Part shown: piece by piece, positions 8,434 to 15,750 of the stretch
How the letters are laid out: the number at the start of each line of letters is the position of its first letter
How positions within the stretch are numbered: the stretch's first letter is position 1
Source: Pseudomonas sp. UBA4617
GTDB taxonomy: Bacteria > Pseudomonadota > Gammaproteobacteria > Pseudomonadales > Pseudomonadaceae
NCBI RefSeq assembly: GCF_002386445.1
Contig: NZ_DGIR01000001.1
Span: 1 to 54,578, forward strand
Direction: 5' to 3'
DNA length: 54,578 nt
Notes under the pieces: model-generated
Databases searched by the model: none
Told to the model about the DNA's origin: nothing
The model's input: the letters and a program-made list of their open reading frames with translations, nothing else
Made by a program: the position numbers and the translations under genes

Positions 8434-9354
8434 ATGAGCCTGGACCTTCTCAGAAAGTCTCCGCAGATCCCTTCGCTGAAAGCAATTCAGGCCTTTGAAC
8501 AAGTCGCCCGCTTCGCTAACGTTGCGCGCGCCGCCGAGCAGTTGAACCTCACGCCCTCTGCGGTCAGCCATCAGATCGCCAACCTGGAGGCCTTGATTGG
8601 TCGACCATTGTTCATTCGCGAGGCGCGTGGGGTGGCGCTGACCCCGGCGGGTGAGCAGTACCTGCGCGAGATATCGGGCATCCTGCAGAGCCTGGCCATG
8701 GCCACCGAGCGCGCCGGTAACGCCGTGGGCTTCGATTGCCTGCGGCTGCATTCTGCACCAAGCTTCGGGCTGCTCTGGTTGCTGCCGCGCCTGGACCACT
8801 TCCGCAACAGCCACCCGCAAATCCAGATCAATCTGTCCTGCTCGTACGAGTCACTGCACTTCGGCCGTCACCAGATCGACCTGGATATCCGCCATGGCTA
8901 TCCCAACTGGCCCAGCCTGGAAGTGCGCACCATCCGCCATGAACGCGCCACCGTGCTGGCTTCGCCGCGGCTGCTCGAACGCACACCGGTCAAGCAGCCC
9001 AGCGACCTGCTGGGGCAGAACCTGATCCTGTCGGAAGCCGCATTGGTGCAATGGCCGCAATGGTTCGCCCAGCAAGGCTTGGCGTTGCCGCAATCCCCGT
9101 ATGCGCTGAGTTTCGATCGCTCGTACATGAGCCTGGAAGCCGCCAGCCACGGGTACGGGCTGGCGTTGGAGAGTTCCTTGCTGGCGCAGGACTATATAGC
9201 CCGTGGCGAGCTGGTAGCGGTATTCGCGCAGGACTTGGCGACCCCGGTCAGCGCCCACCATCTGGTGTTTCCGCGGGGCCATGCCGAAACCCACAGGGTG
9301 CGGCAGTTTCTCGAATGGATGCAGGGCCAGCTGGGCCATGATTTCAGTTATTGA
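8434..9354 (+). CDS. LysR-family transcriptional regulator (GcvA-like)
   Basis: The 306-residue protein has an N-terminal winged helix-turn-helix (LKAIQAFEQVARFANVARAAEQLNLTPSAVSHQIANLE, about residues 13-50) and a C-terminal substrate-binding domain. The SHQIANLE variant and the FDCLRLHSAPSFGLLWLLPRL start of the sensor domain resemble the GcvA/AmpR-like branch. I chose ATG 8434 because an AGGA site lies 6 bases before it; in-frame ATGs upstream at 8344 and 8428 are less well placed. It diverges from the SDR/MFS/transketolase operon and probably activates it in response to the imported compound or an intermediate. Confidence 0.88.
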   Translation: MSLDLLRKSPQIPSLKAIQAFEQVARFANVARAAEQLNLTPSAVSHQIANLEALIGRPLFIREARGVALTPAGEQYLREISGILQSLAMATERAGNAVGFDCLRLHSAPSFGLLWLLPRLDHFRNSHPQIQINLSCSYESLHFGRHQIDLDIRHGYPNWPSLEVRTIRHERATVLASPRLLERTPVKQPSDLLGQNLILSEAALVQWPQWFAQQGLALPQSPYALSFDRSYMSLEAASHGYGLALESSLLAQDYIARGELVAVFAQDLATPVSAHHLVFPRGHAETHRVRQFLEWMQGQLGHDFSY

Positions 9355-9599
9355 GCGGGGCGGGTTGTTCCGCTGTGTCGAAGGCTCAGCGCTACTCGCG
9401 AAAAGCCCGGCTAGGGGCAGCGCCGAGGCATGTTGTATTGCCTCAGATGGGAGCAAAATCCTACATCTTTATCGGAAGTATCGCTGACCGCTTCACCTTG
9501 TACATCTTTGAGCCGTCGCTATCATCGGGCAACAAACTGGCGGACTTCCGGAGACTCAGGTGATGCTCTTTTGCAACGTGAAGCGGCAAGGTTAACAGC

Positions 9600-10790
9600 G
9601 TGCCTCGGCCCTGCGAACCGGTCAGCAATCCTCTGTACTCGGCCCTGTTGATCCTGCTGTGTCTGCTAGGCGTGTTCCCCCTCGATGTGATCCTCCCGTC
9701 ATTCCCTGCGCTTGCAGATGAATTTCATGTCGGGCCCCAGCAAATAGCCTACTCGGTGAGTTTCTTCGCTTTTGGTGTGGCCCTGGCGCAACTGGTGATC
9801 GGGCCATTGTCCGATGCCATGGGACGCAAGCGGCTGTTGCTCGCTGGGCTGGGCCTATCCATTACCGGGGCAGTGGGTTGCGCATTCTCGACCCGCTACG
9901 AGATGTTCATGGCGTTCCGTTTGCTGCAGGCCTTGGGTTGCGGGAGTTTCGTCCTGGGCCAGGCGTTGGTCCAGGACCTGTATAGCGGCAAACAGCGCAA
10001 TGCCATGCGTATCCTGCTGACCAGCGCGAGTGGGCTGTTCATCTCGTTGTCACCGGTCGCAGGCGCTTTTCTCCAACAATCCTTTGGCTGGAAGGGCAGC
10101 TTTACGGTATTCGCTTTCATAGCCGTGATCGTTTCATCCCTGTCATATGCATTGCTGCAGGACACGCCTGCATTGAGAGGCCGTAGATCGGGCATGCGCA
10201 GCTACTGGGTCATGCTGCGTGATACGACCTATCTTGCGCACTCCCTGCTGTCCAGTCTCGCTTTTGCCTGCCATTTTTCTTTCATCGTTGTCGCGCCATT
10301 GGCGTTGATGGACAGCCTGGGGCTGACGCCATATCAATTCTCGGTGGTATTTATCGCCTATGGGCTTGCATATATCGCTGGCGGAGCAGCCGCGACCTAT
10401 TTGAACAATCGAGTAACTCCGCAGGTTCAGATCAAGACGGGATTCCTGCTCATAGCTGCCGGGGGCATCACACTTGCGGTTTGGGAGCAGCTAGCGGGAC
10501 TGACGGTGACAGGCCTAGTTCTACCGATGATCATCTGCACGACGGGGACAACGCTGGTACGTCCTGCTGCGACGACCCAAGCCTTGGCGCGTTACCCACA
10601 CCAGGCCGGTGCGGCAGCGTCGCTCAATACGACATTGCTGTTCGCAGGTGGTGGTTTGGCTGGCAGTCTTGTGGCCGGTGTCGAAAGCGCGCTGCCGATG
10701 AGCCTGGGGCTTTTTTTCCTGGGCGCCAGTCTGTGCGGGTGGCTACTGCTTGCATGCATGGCGGAAACTGACCGCATAGCTGAGGGTTGA
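9600..10790 (+). CDS. MFS drug/metabolite exporter, Bcr/CflA family
   Basis: This 396-residue protein begins with a GTG codon at 9600; the frame has a stop at 9579 and no ATG between. An AAGG site lies 8 bases before the GTG. Twelve hydrophobic spans are visible. The first-helix segment DVILPSFPALADEF and the loop GPLSDAMGRKRLLL (about 62-75) are typical of Bcr/CflA exporters of drugs, sulfonamides and cysteine-pathway metabolites. Several stretches (about 10140-10560) are AT-richer than neighbouring genes, which may mean a different origin. Its stop codon abuts directly the stop of the convergent sigma/FecR-like gene. A role in exporting the peptide of the left-hand cluster is possible but only inferred from proximity. 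Confidence 0.85.
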   Translation: MPRPCEPVSNPLYSALLILLCLLGVFPLDVILPSFPALADEFHVGPQQIAYSVSFFAFGVALAQLVIGPLSDAMGRKRLLLAGLGLSITGAVGCAFSTRYEMFMAFRLLQALGCGSFVLGQALVQDLYSGKQRNAMRILLTSASGLFISLSPVAGAFLQQSFGWKGSFTVFAFIAVIVSSLSYALLQDTPALRGRRSGMRSYWVMLRDTTYLAHSLLSSLAFACHFSFIVVAPLALMDSLGLTPYQFSVVFIAYGLAYIAGGAAATYLNNRVTPQVQIKTGFLLIAAGGITLAVWEQLAGLTVTGLVLPMIICTTGTTLVRPAATTQALARYPHQAGAAASLNTTLLFAGGGLAGSLVAGVESALPMSLGLFFLGASLCGWLLLACMAETDRIAEG

Positions 10791-11306
10791 TCAGGCGCAA
10801 ATACCGAGCAGCAGCAGCGCCGCCACGCTCAGGCCTAGCGCGACCGAGCAGCCGCCCAGCGACAGCGCGGCTCGTCCTTGCCGGTACCAGCCGTCATGTC
10901 CCAGTTGCCGTGCCGGTGCCAGCAGGCTGCGCCAGTGCAGTTCGGTGTCATGAAACGCTTGCAGGTTCGCCGGGTCTGCGTCCAGCCAGCGACGGAAGTC
11001 GATGCGCTCGCAGGCGGTCACCTCAGGGCTCTGCAAGCGTACGTACCATTGCCCGGCGACGCTCGCCAGCTCATCGCGGCGTGAGTGGCCGGCTCGCAAA
11101 GCCTGGCCCATGTGCCGTTCGATGCTCGCCAGGGGCAGGTCGAGGCGGGCGGCGATGGCGGCAAAGCTCAGCTGGTCCAGGCGGCTGAGCAGGAACACCT
11201 GCTGTACGCGGCGTGGCAGATGCTTCAACGCGTGCAGCAGAGACGCTTCGGTATCGTCCCCCGCAGCCGGGGTTGTATGTTCGAGCGGCAGTAGCAGGCG
11301 GCTCAT
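10791..11306 (-). CDS. Small fusion of an ECF sigma region 4 with a FecR-type N-terminal domain and one membrane span
   Basis: The 171-residue protein starts at ATG 11306 behind AAGGAGCTGACC. Residues about 20-70 look like a FecI-type sigma factor region 4 helix-turn-helix (LPRRVQQVFLLSRLDQLSFAAIAARL, then LASIERHM). Residues about 78-130 look like the FecR/PupR N-terminal domain DUF4880 (GQWYVRLQSPEVT...FRRWLDADPANLQAFH). A hydrophobic segment (about 148-170) ends the protein. There is no sigma region 2, so it cannot act as a normal sigma factor, and no periplasmic FecR domain. Complete FecI-FecR fusions exist (IutY of P. putida, as I recall), and this could be a reduced form or a regulator in its own right. 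A Fur-like site (11372-11390) precedes it and PrrF lies just upstream in the same direction. Confidence 0.7.
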   Translation of the reverse strand: MSRLLLPLEHTTPAAGDDTEASLLHALKHLPRRVQQVFLLSRLDQLSFAAIAARLDLPLASIERHMGQALRAGHSRRDELASVAGQWYVRLQSPEVTACERIDFRRWLDADPANLQAFHDTELHWRSLLAPARQLGHDGWYRQGRAALSLGGCSVALGLSVAALLLLGICA

Positions 11307-11371
11307 GGTCAGCTCCTTGCTGGATGGGAGAGGGGGCATCTTCCGTGACGCAATGTCAGCGTAAGCCAAAC

Positions 11372-11390
11372 GATATTGATTCTCAAGTGC
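11372..11390 (-). promoter_or_regulatory. Fur-like box before the sigma4/FecR-N fusion gene
   Basis: Read on the plus strand, the 19 bases from 11372 match the Fur consensus GATAATGATAATCATTATC at 12 positions by my count (GATATTGATTCTCAAGTGC). The site lies 66 bases upstream of the start codon, where a promoter would be. It is weaker than the site before PrrF. Confidence 0.4.
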
Positions 11391-11482
11391 TGTTTTTGGC
11401 AATGTTCTGCAATGAACGTTCACGCTGAGAAACACTTTTGCTACCATGCGCGCCATCACGATCTTCATTAGCCTGAAGAGCC

Positions 11483-11511
11483 AAAAAAAAGACCCGGCGA
11501 AAAGCCGGGTC
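11483..11511 (-). terminator. Rho-independent terminator of the PrrF small RNA
   Basis: On the minus strand GACCCGGC-TTTTC-GCCGGGTC forms a perfect 8-base-pair stem and is followed by eight T residues. It ends the PrrF transcript. Confidence 0.93.
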
Positions 11512-11592
11512 CAAAACCGTGATTAGCCTGATGAGGAGATAATCCGAGAGCGACCTAAGCTCCGGGTTATCCAGCTGATCTCGCGATCAGTT
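11483..11592 (-). ncRNA. prrF: PrrF iron-responsive small regulatory RNA
   Basis: The minus strand from about 11592 reads AACTGATCGCGAGATCAGC, then CTCTCGGATTATCTCCTCAT, CAGGCTAATCACGG and a GACCCGGC terminator. These blocks match the PrrF1/PrrF2 RNAs of Pseudomonas as I remember them. The length of about 110 bases also fits the family. PrrF is made under iron starvation and base-pairs with mRNAs of iron-rich proteins such as sodB and succinate dehydrogenase, blocking translation; the CTCCTCAT region is the conserved pairing core. A strong Fur box overlaps the promoter (11599-11617). The 5' end is inferred from the family, not measured. Other pseudomonads have a second copy elsewhere. Confidence 0.9.
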
Positions 11593-11598
11593 GAGTGC

Positions 11599-11617
11599 AA
11601 TAATAATCGTTATCATT
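11599..11617 (-). promoter_or_regulatory. Fur box controlling prrF
   Basis: The minus strand reads AATGATAACGATTATTATT, a run of NATNAT-type hexamers characteristic of strong Fur boxes. It ends 7 bases upstream of the predicted PrrF start and covers the -10 region, so Fur with iron would block transcription. Confidence 0.85.
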
Positions 11618-11738
11618 TGCCAGTCAAATGATTTTTTCGCTTATCCGGTAAAAAAGTTTTACCGGTGCGCTTCCTGGTCCCGGCAATCGGGGCCTTTGCC
11701 GTTACCCGGCCATCACGTTCTCTCCCTACTTTGCTCGC

Positions 11739-12050
11739 CTATGTATCCGGTTCCACAGCGCGTTTGTGCTCCAGCAGTGCGCGGGCCATGTCCATCATGT
11801 GCATCAGGGCGAAGGTCAGTTCGCGCTGGCTGCCGTGCTGGTGGCTGGCGGTTTCCTGAGCGGTAGCGGCAGCGCAACGCAGCAGGGCGATGGCGTGGTC
11901 CTGGGCCTGATCACCGGTGACACCCTCGTGCAGCGTCCAGATCCTGTTGTCGAGGGTGGGGCGCGGCGGGTTGGGGTTGAGGTAGTAGTCGAGGGCGCGG
12001 CGGGCGGCTTCGCTGTCGAGATCTGTTTCGTCGTTTTTCGGTGGTTTCAT
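11739..12050 (-). CDS. Small Pseudomonas protein of the DUF6124/DUF3077 type, function unknown
   Basis: This 103-residue soluble protein starts at ATG 12050 (MKPPKND); a longer frame upstream would run through the promoter region. The N-terminus has a polar stretch followed by AARRALDYYLNP, then a helical C-terminal half with LHEGVTGDQAQDHAIALLRCAAATA and MHMMDMARALLEHKRA. This layout recalls small pseudomonad proteins annotated as DUF6124 or DUF3077, which have no known function. It diverges from the S24-type repressor gene and shares its promoter region, so the repressor may control it. No signal peptide or membrane segment is seen. Confidence 0.65.
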   Translation of the reverse strand: MKPPKNDETDLDSEAARRALDYYLNPNPPRPTLDNRIWTLHEGVTGDQAQDHAIALLRCAAATAQETASHQHGSQRELTFALMHMMDMARALLEHKRAVEPDT

Positions 12051-12155
12051 CGCGATACCTTCTGATTTCCCTTCAAGCACACTGGAATTACAGGATAGGT
12101 CAATCTGTACTATCAATCTCCAAATAAATAATTCAGATTGTGTATTGCTGCGGGT

Positions 12156-12170
12156 AATACAGTCCGTATT
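12156..12170. promoter_or_regulatory. Candidate operator of the S24-type repressor
   Basis: AATAC-AGTCC-GTATT is a perfect inverted repeat ending 10 bases before the repressor start codon. A second pair, CAATCTG at 12101 and CAGATTG at 12134, frames the same promoter region. Phage-type repressors usually bind such sites next to their own gene. Assignment rests on position and symmetry only. Confidence 0.4.
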
Positions 12171-12180
12171 GTTGCCGCTC

Positions 12181-12834
12181 ATGGAAAACTGGAACGCATT
12201 TCTGAAGCGCTACAAGCGCGAACACAATCTCAGCCAGCTCAAGCTGGCCGAACGCTTGGGCATGACTCAGGGCGGCGTAGGTCATTGGCTGCGTGGCACG
12301 CGGCAGCCGACACTGGAGACCATCAATGAAAAGCTCGAAAAACTCGGGCTGGTGTTTCTGGAGGCCCAAGTCATGGTGGTGGAGCGCGATATGGTGCGCG
12401 AATCACCTGGTCGCTATGCGGCCGCCCAACCGGATTCAGGCAAAGCGCTGCTCTATGCAAGCTTTCGCTTCCCAGTCCTGAGCTGGGCGGACTTGCAGGG
12501 GCCCTTGCCAGAGACGGGCAAAAGCCACGAGCAGAGCGACTACATGCCTGCGGGTAATGCGTTCTGGCTGGTGGTAGAGAACGATTCGATGAATGCCGCC
12601 AGTGGCAAGAGCGTGCCTGAGGGTATGCGGGTGCTGGTGGATACCGGCCTGCCGGCAGAGCCAGGTAGGCTGGTCATTGCCCGGCAGCCGGGGCGGTCGG
12701 CGGTGTTGCGGCAGTTGATCGAGGAGGGCGGAGACAAGATGCTCAAGCCGCTGAATACGCGCTATCCCACTGTTCTCTGTGAAGAGGGTTGCGAGTTTCT
12801 GGGTGTGGTCGTGCGGGGGCACGAGGCCTTTTAG
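12181..12834 (+). CDS. XRE-family regulator with S24 (LexA/CI-like) domain, catalytic lysine apparently lost
   Basis: The 217-residue protein has an N-terminal lambda-type helix-turn-helix (LSQLKLAERLGMTQGGVGHWLRG, about 17-39) and a C-terminal S24 domain. The nucleophile position is kept as S136 in ENDSMNA. Aligned by eye with lambda CI (TFKKLIRD...LQPLN), the catalytic lysine position falls on R177 in AVLRQLIEEGG...LKPLN. Without the lysine, RecA-stimulated self-cleavage would not be expected, so this may be a non-cleavable repressor or one that responds to another signal. I chose ATG 12181 because the helix-turn-helix fold begins right after it; no clear ribosome site is seen. No other phage genes lie nearby, so it is a stand-alone regulator, perhaps of the divergent small gene. 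Confidence 0.82.
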   Translation: MENWNAFLKRYKREHNLSQLKLAERLGMTQGGVGHWLRGTRQPTLETINEKLEKLGLVFLEAQVMVVERDMVRESPGRYAAAQPDSGKALLYASFRFPVLSWADLQGPLPETGKSHEQSDYMPAGNAFWLVVENDSMNAASGKSVPEGMRVLVDTGLPAEPGRLVIARQPGRSAVLRQLIEEGGDKMLKPLNTRYPTVLCEEGCEFLGVVVRGHEAF

Positions 12835-12892
12835 GGTTTGAGGTTTTGTTGAGGCTGCCAGCTGCCTGGCGTGGTTGTTACGGGGCGTTGGC

Positions 12893-12945
12893 GATCGAGC
12901 GCCGCCCGCGCGGCGCATCGCGAGCTGCGCGGGCGGCGCTCGATC
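12893..12945. repeat. Long GC-rich hairpin, REP-like, after liuD and the repressor gene
   Basis: The arms beginning GATCGAGCGCCGCCCGCGC and ending GCGCGGGCGGCGCTCGATC are perfect reverse complements of 19 bases around a 15-base loop. This hairpin type is common between P. putida genes, as I recall. It lies between convergent genes and could end both transcripts. Confidence 0.75.
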
Positions 12946-12982
12946 TCCCAGGCTCCACAAAACTCAAGCCAAACGGCCTCGG

Positions 12983-14935
12983 TCACTCCGCCAATTCGAC
13001 CAGCACCGTCCCTTCGCTGACCATGTCGCCTTCCTGGCAGAACAACGCCTGCACCGTGCCGCCATGTGGCGCACGAATGCTGTGCTCCATCTTCATCGCC
13101 TCCAGCACCACCAGCGCCGTTCCCGCTTCCACCAGCTGTCCCGGCGCTACCAGCACCCGCACGATGCTGCCATTCATTGGCGCGCCCAAACCGCCCTGAT
13201 GGCTGTGGCTGGCCTCGGCCTCGGCGATTGGGTCGAAAGCTTCCACCGCATGCATCTCGCCGTCCCATTGCAGGTACAACGTGCCACCACGGCGGATCGC
13301 CAGATGCTGGCGGCGTACCCCTGCGTGGTCATGCACCAGGTGCTCGCTCAGCAGCTGCCAGGAGGTCGCGGCGCTGCGTTCCAGGGCAACCGCCTGATCC
13401 TGCCCGTTACTGGCCAGATGCAGGCTGCTGCGTGCCGGCAGGCCCAGGCGCAGGCCACTGCGCTCGCCCCACGGCGAGCTGCGGTCGTCATCCCGTTGCT
13501 GCCCGGCCAGGCCTTGCAGCCAGGCCTCGGCTGCGGCTTCCCAGAAACTGGCCGGCAACGGCTGTGGCGCGGGCAGCAGAATGTCCTGGTGACGCGGAAT
13601 GAAGCCAGTGTCCAGCTCGGCTGCGGCAAACGCCGGGTGTGCAAGAATGCGCCGCAGGAAGGCAATGTTGGTCTTCAGCCCGCCAATGGCGAATTCATCG
13701 AGCATGGCCAGCAAGCGCAGGCGTGCCTGCTCGCGGTCGTCACCCCAGGCAATCAGCTTGCCCAGCATCGGGTCGTAGAATGGCGATACCGCATCGCCCT
13801 CGCTGACGCCGCTGTCCACCCGCCGGCCTGCACCAGGCGCTGACTCACGGTACAGCGCCAGCGTGCCGGTGGCGGGCAGGAATTCGTTGGCCGGGTCCTC
13901 GGCATACAGGCGCACTTCGATGGCATGGCCGATCAGCGGCACCTGTTCCTGGGTAATCGGCAGGGGCTCGCCGCAGGCCACGCGGATCTGCCAGGCCACC
14001 AGGTCGAGCCCGGTGATGGCCTCGGTAACCGGGTGCTCCACCTGCAGGCGGGTGTTCATCTCCATGAAGAAGAACTCGCCACGGGCGTCGAGCAGGAACT
14101 CGACCGTGCCTGCGCCGACGTAGCCGATGGCCTGCGCCGCGCGGACCGCCGCCTCGCCCATGGCCCGGCGCAGTTCAGGCGACAGGCCAGGCGCAGGGGC
14201 TTCTTCAACCACCTTCTGGTGACGGCGCTGGATCGAACAGTCACGTTCATTGAGGTACAGGCAGTTGCCGTGCTGGTCGGCGAATACCTGGATTTCCACG
14301 TGGCGCGGCTTGAGCACGTACTTTTCCACCAGCATGCGCGCGTCGCCGAACGCCGATTGCGCTTCGCGCTGGGCCGAGGCCAGGGCGTCGGCCAGCTGGC
14401 TTTCCTCTTCGACCACTTTCATGCCCTTGCCACCACCGCCGGCACTGGCCTTGAGCAGCACCGGGTAACCGATGCGTTCGGCGGCGGCGCGGAAGGTGTC
14501 GAGGTCCTGGGCTTCGCCATGGTAACCCGGCACCAGCGGCACGCCAGCGGCTTCCATCAGCGCCTTGGCTGCCGACTTGCTGCCCATCGCATCGATGGCG
14601 CTGGCCGGTGGGCCGAGGAAGATCAGCCCGGCCTGTTCGATGGCACGGGCAAAGCCTGCGTTCTCCGACAGGAAGCCATAGCCGGGGTGAATGGCCTGGG
14701 CGCCGCTGGCCTTGGCGGCGGCGAGAATCTTGTCGACCACCAGGTAGCTGTCGGCCGCCTTGCTGCCGCCGAGGTCGACGCGGATATCGGCTTCGCGGCT
14801 GTGCCGGGCGTCACGGTCGGTGGCGCTGTGCACGGCGACGGTGGTCAGGCCCATGGCCTTGGCGGTGCGCATCACCCGGCAGGCGATTTCGCCACGGTTG
14901 GCGACCAACAGGGTGGTCAAAGCGGGGCGGCTCAT
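12983..14935 (-). CDS. liuD: Methylcrotonyl-CoA carboxylase biotin-containing subunit
   Basis: This 650-residue protein combines an N-terminal biotin carboxylase (VANRGEIACRVMRTAKAMG at about 10-28, ATP-grasp GGGGKGMKVV, EMNTRLQVEHPVTE) with a C-terminal biotinyl domain whose lysine lies in EAMKMEHS (about 612-619). With LiuB it carboxylates 3-methylcrotonyl-CoA to 3-methylglutaconyl-CoA in leucine and isovalerate catabolism. The start overlaps the liuC stop by four bases. The length is as expected for the family. A GC hairpin follows it. The HMG-CoA lyase gene (liuE), which follows liuD in P. aeruginosa, is not here and must lie elsewhere. Confidence 0.95.
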   Translation of the reverse strand: MSRPALTTLLVANRGEIACRVMRTAKAMGLTTVAVHSATDRDARHSREADIRVDLGGSKAADSYLVVDKILAAAKASGAQAIHPGYGFLSENAGFARAIEQAGLIFLGPPASAIDAMGSKSAAKALMEAAGVPLVPGYHGEAQDLDTFRAAAERIGYPVLLKASAGGGGKGMKVVEEESQLADALASAQREAQSAFGDARMLVEKYVLKPRHVEIQVFADQHGNCLYLNERDCSIQRRHQKVVEEAPAPGLSPELRRAMGEAAVRAAQAIGYVGAGTVEFLLDARGEFFFMEMNTRLQVEHPVTEAITGLDLVAWQIRVACGEPLPITQEQVPLIGHAIEVRLYAEDPANEFLPATGTLALYRESAPGAGRRVDSGVSEGDAVSPFYDPMLGKLIAWGDDREQARLRLLAMLDEFAIGGLKTNIAFLRRILAHPAFAAAELDTGFIPRHQDILLPAPQPLPASFWEAAAEAWLQGLAGQQRDDDRSSPWGERSGLRLGLPARSSLHLASNGQDQAVALERSAATSWQLLSEHLVHDHAGVRRQHLAIRRGGTLYLQWDGEMHAVEAFDPIAEAEASHSHQGGLGAPMNGSIVRVLVAPGQLVEAGTALVVLEAMKMEHSIRAPHGGTVQALFCQEGDMVSEGTVLVELAE

Positions 14936-15747
14936 GGGCGCGACTCCTTCTTGTCGTCGGTTTGCCAGGCGGGACGGCGCTTTTCCAGGAAGGCGCGCAG
15001 GCCCTCCTGGCCTTCGGCGCTGACGCGGATGCGGGCAATGGTGTTTTCGCAGTAACGACGCAGGGCCGGGCTGAGTTCGCCGGCGTCCACTTCGCGCAGC
15101 AGGTCCTTGGTGGCACGCAGCGCTTGCGGGCCGTTCTGCAGCAGGTTGGCGACCCAGGCTTCGACCTGGGCGTCCAGCTCGTTGGCCGGGTAAACCTCGG
15201 CCAGCAGGCCCAGTTCGCGGGCTCGCACGCCACTGAAGCGTTCGGCGGTGAGGGCATAGCGGCGTGCGGCGCGCTCACCGATGGCCTTGACCACGAACGG
15301 GCTGATCACCGCCGGGGCCAGGCCGATGCGCACTTCCGAAAGGCAAAGCTGGGCGTCTTCGGCACCGATGGCCATGTCGCAGCAGCTGATCAGGCCCAGT
15401 GCGCCACCAAAGGCGGCGCCTTGGACCACCGCCAGGGTCGGCGCCTTGAAGCGGTGCAGGGCGTACATCAGCTCGCCCAGCTCGCGGGCGTCGTCCAGGT
15501 TGGTGTTGAAGTCCAGTTGCGCCGACTGTTGCATCCAGGCCAGGTCGGCGCCGGCGCTGAAGTGCCGGCCACGGCCGCGCAGCAGCACAAAGCGCAGGCT
15601 GGCGTCCTCGGCCAACTGGTCGAGGGCGACGATCAGCTCGCGGATCATCAAGGCGTTGAAGGCGTTGTTCTTGTCCTCGCGGCTCAACCACAGGGTGGCG
15701 AAACCGCGCGGGTCACGGATCACTTCGAGGGTGCTGAAATCGCTCAT
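14932..15747 (-). CDS. liuC: 3-Methylglutaconyl-CoA hydratase (enoyl-CoA hydratase family)
   Basis: The 271-residue crotonase-fold protein contains the oxyanion-hole segments LRGRGRHFSAGADLAWM (about 52-68) and VQGAAFGGALGLISCCDMAIG (about 107-127). In the liu pathway it hydrates 3-methylglutaconyl-CoA to HMG-CoA. The gene starts three bases after the liuB stop and its own stop overlaps the liuD start. Family membership is sure; the specific substrate follows from its place between the two carboxylase subunit genes. Confidence 0.93.
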   Translation of the reverse strand: MSDFSTLEVIRDPRGFATLWLSREDKNNAFNALMIRELIVALDQLAEDASLRFVLLRGRGRHFSAGADLAWMQQSAQLDFNTNLDDARELGELMYALHRFKAPTLAVVQGAAFGGALGLISCCDMAIGAEDAQLCLSEVRIGLAPAVISPFVVKAIGERAARRYALTAERFSGVRARELGLLAEVYPANELDAQVEAWVANLLQNGPQALRATKDLLREVDAGELSPALRRYCENTIARIRVSAEGQEGLRAFLEKRRPAWQTDDKKESRP

Positions 15748-15750
15748 GGG

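Noticed and set aside
9425..9444. GAGGCA...TGCCTC hairpin after the LysR gene as a terminator
   Set aside because: The stem is only 6 bases and there is no T-run; it may be chance.
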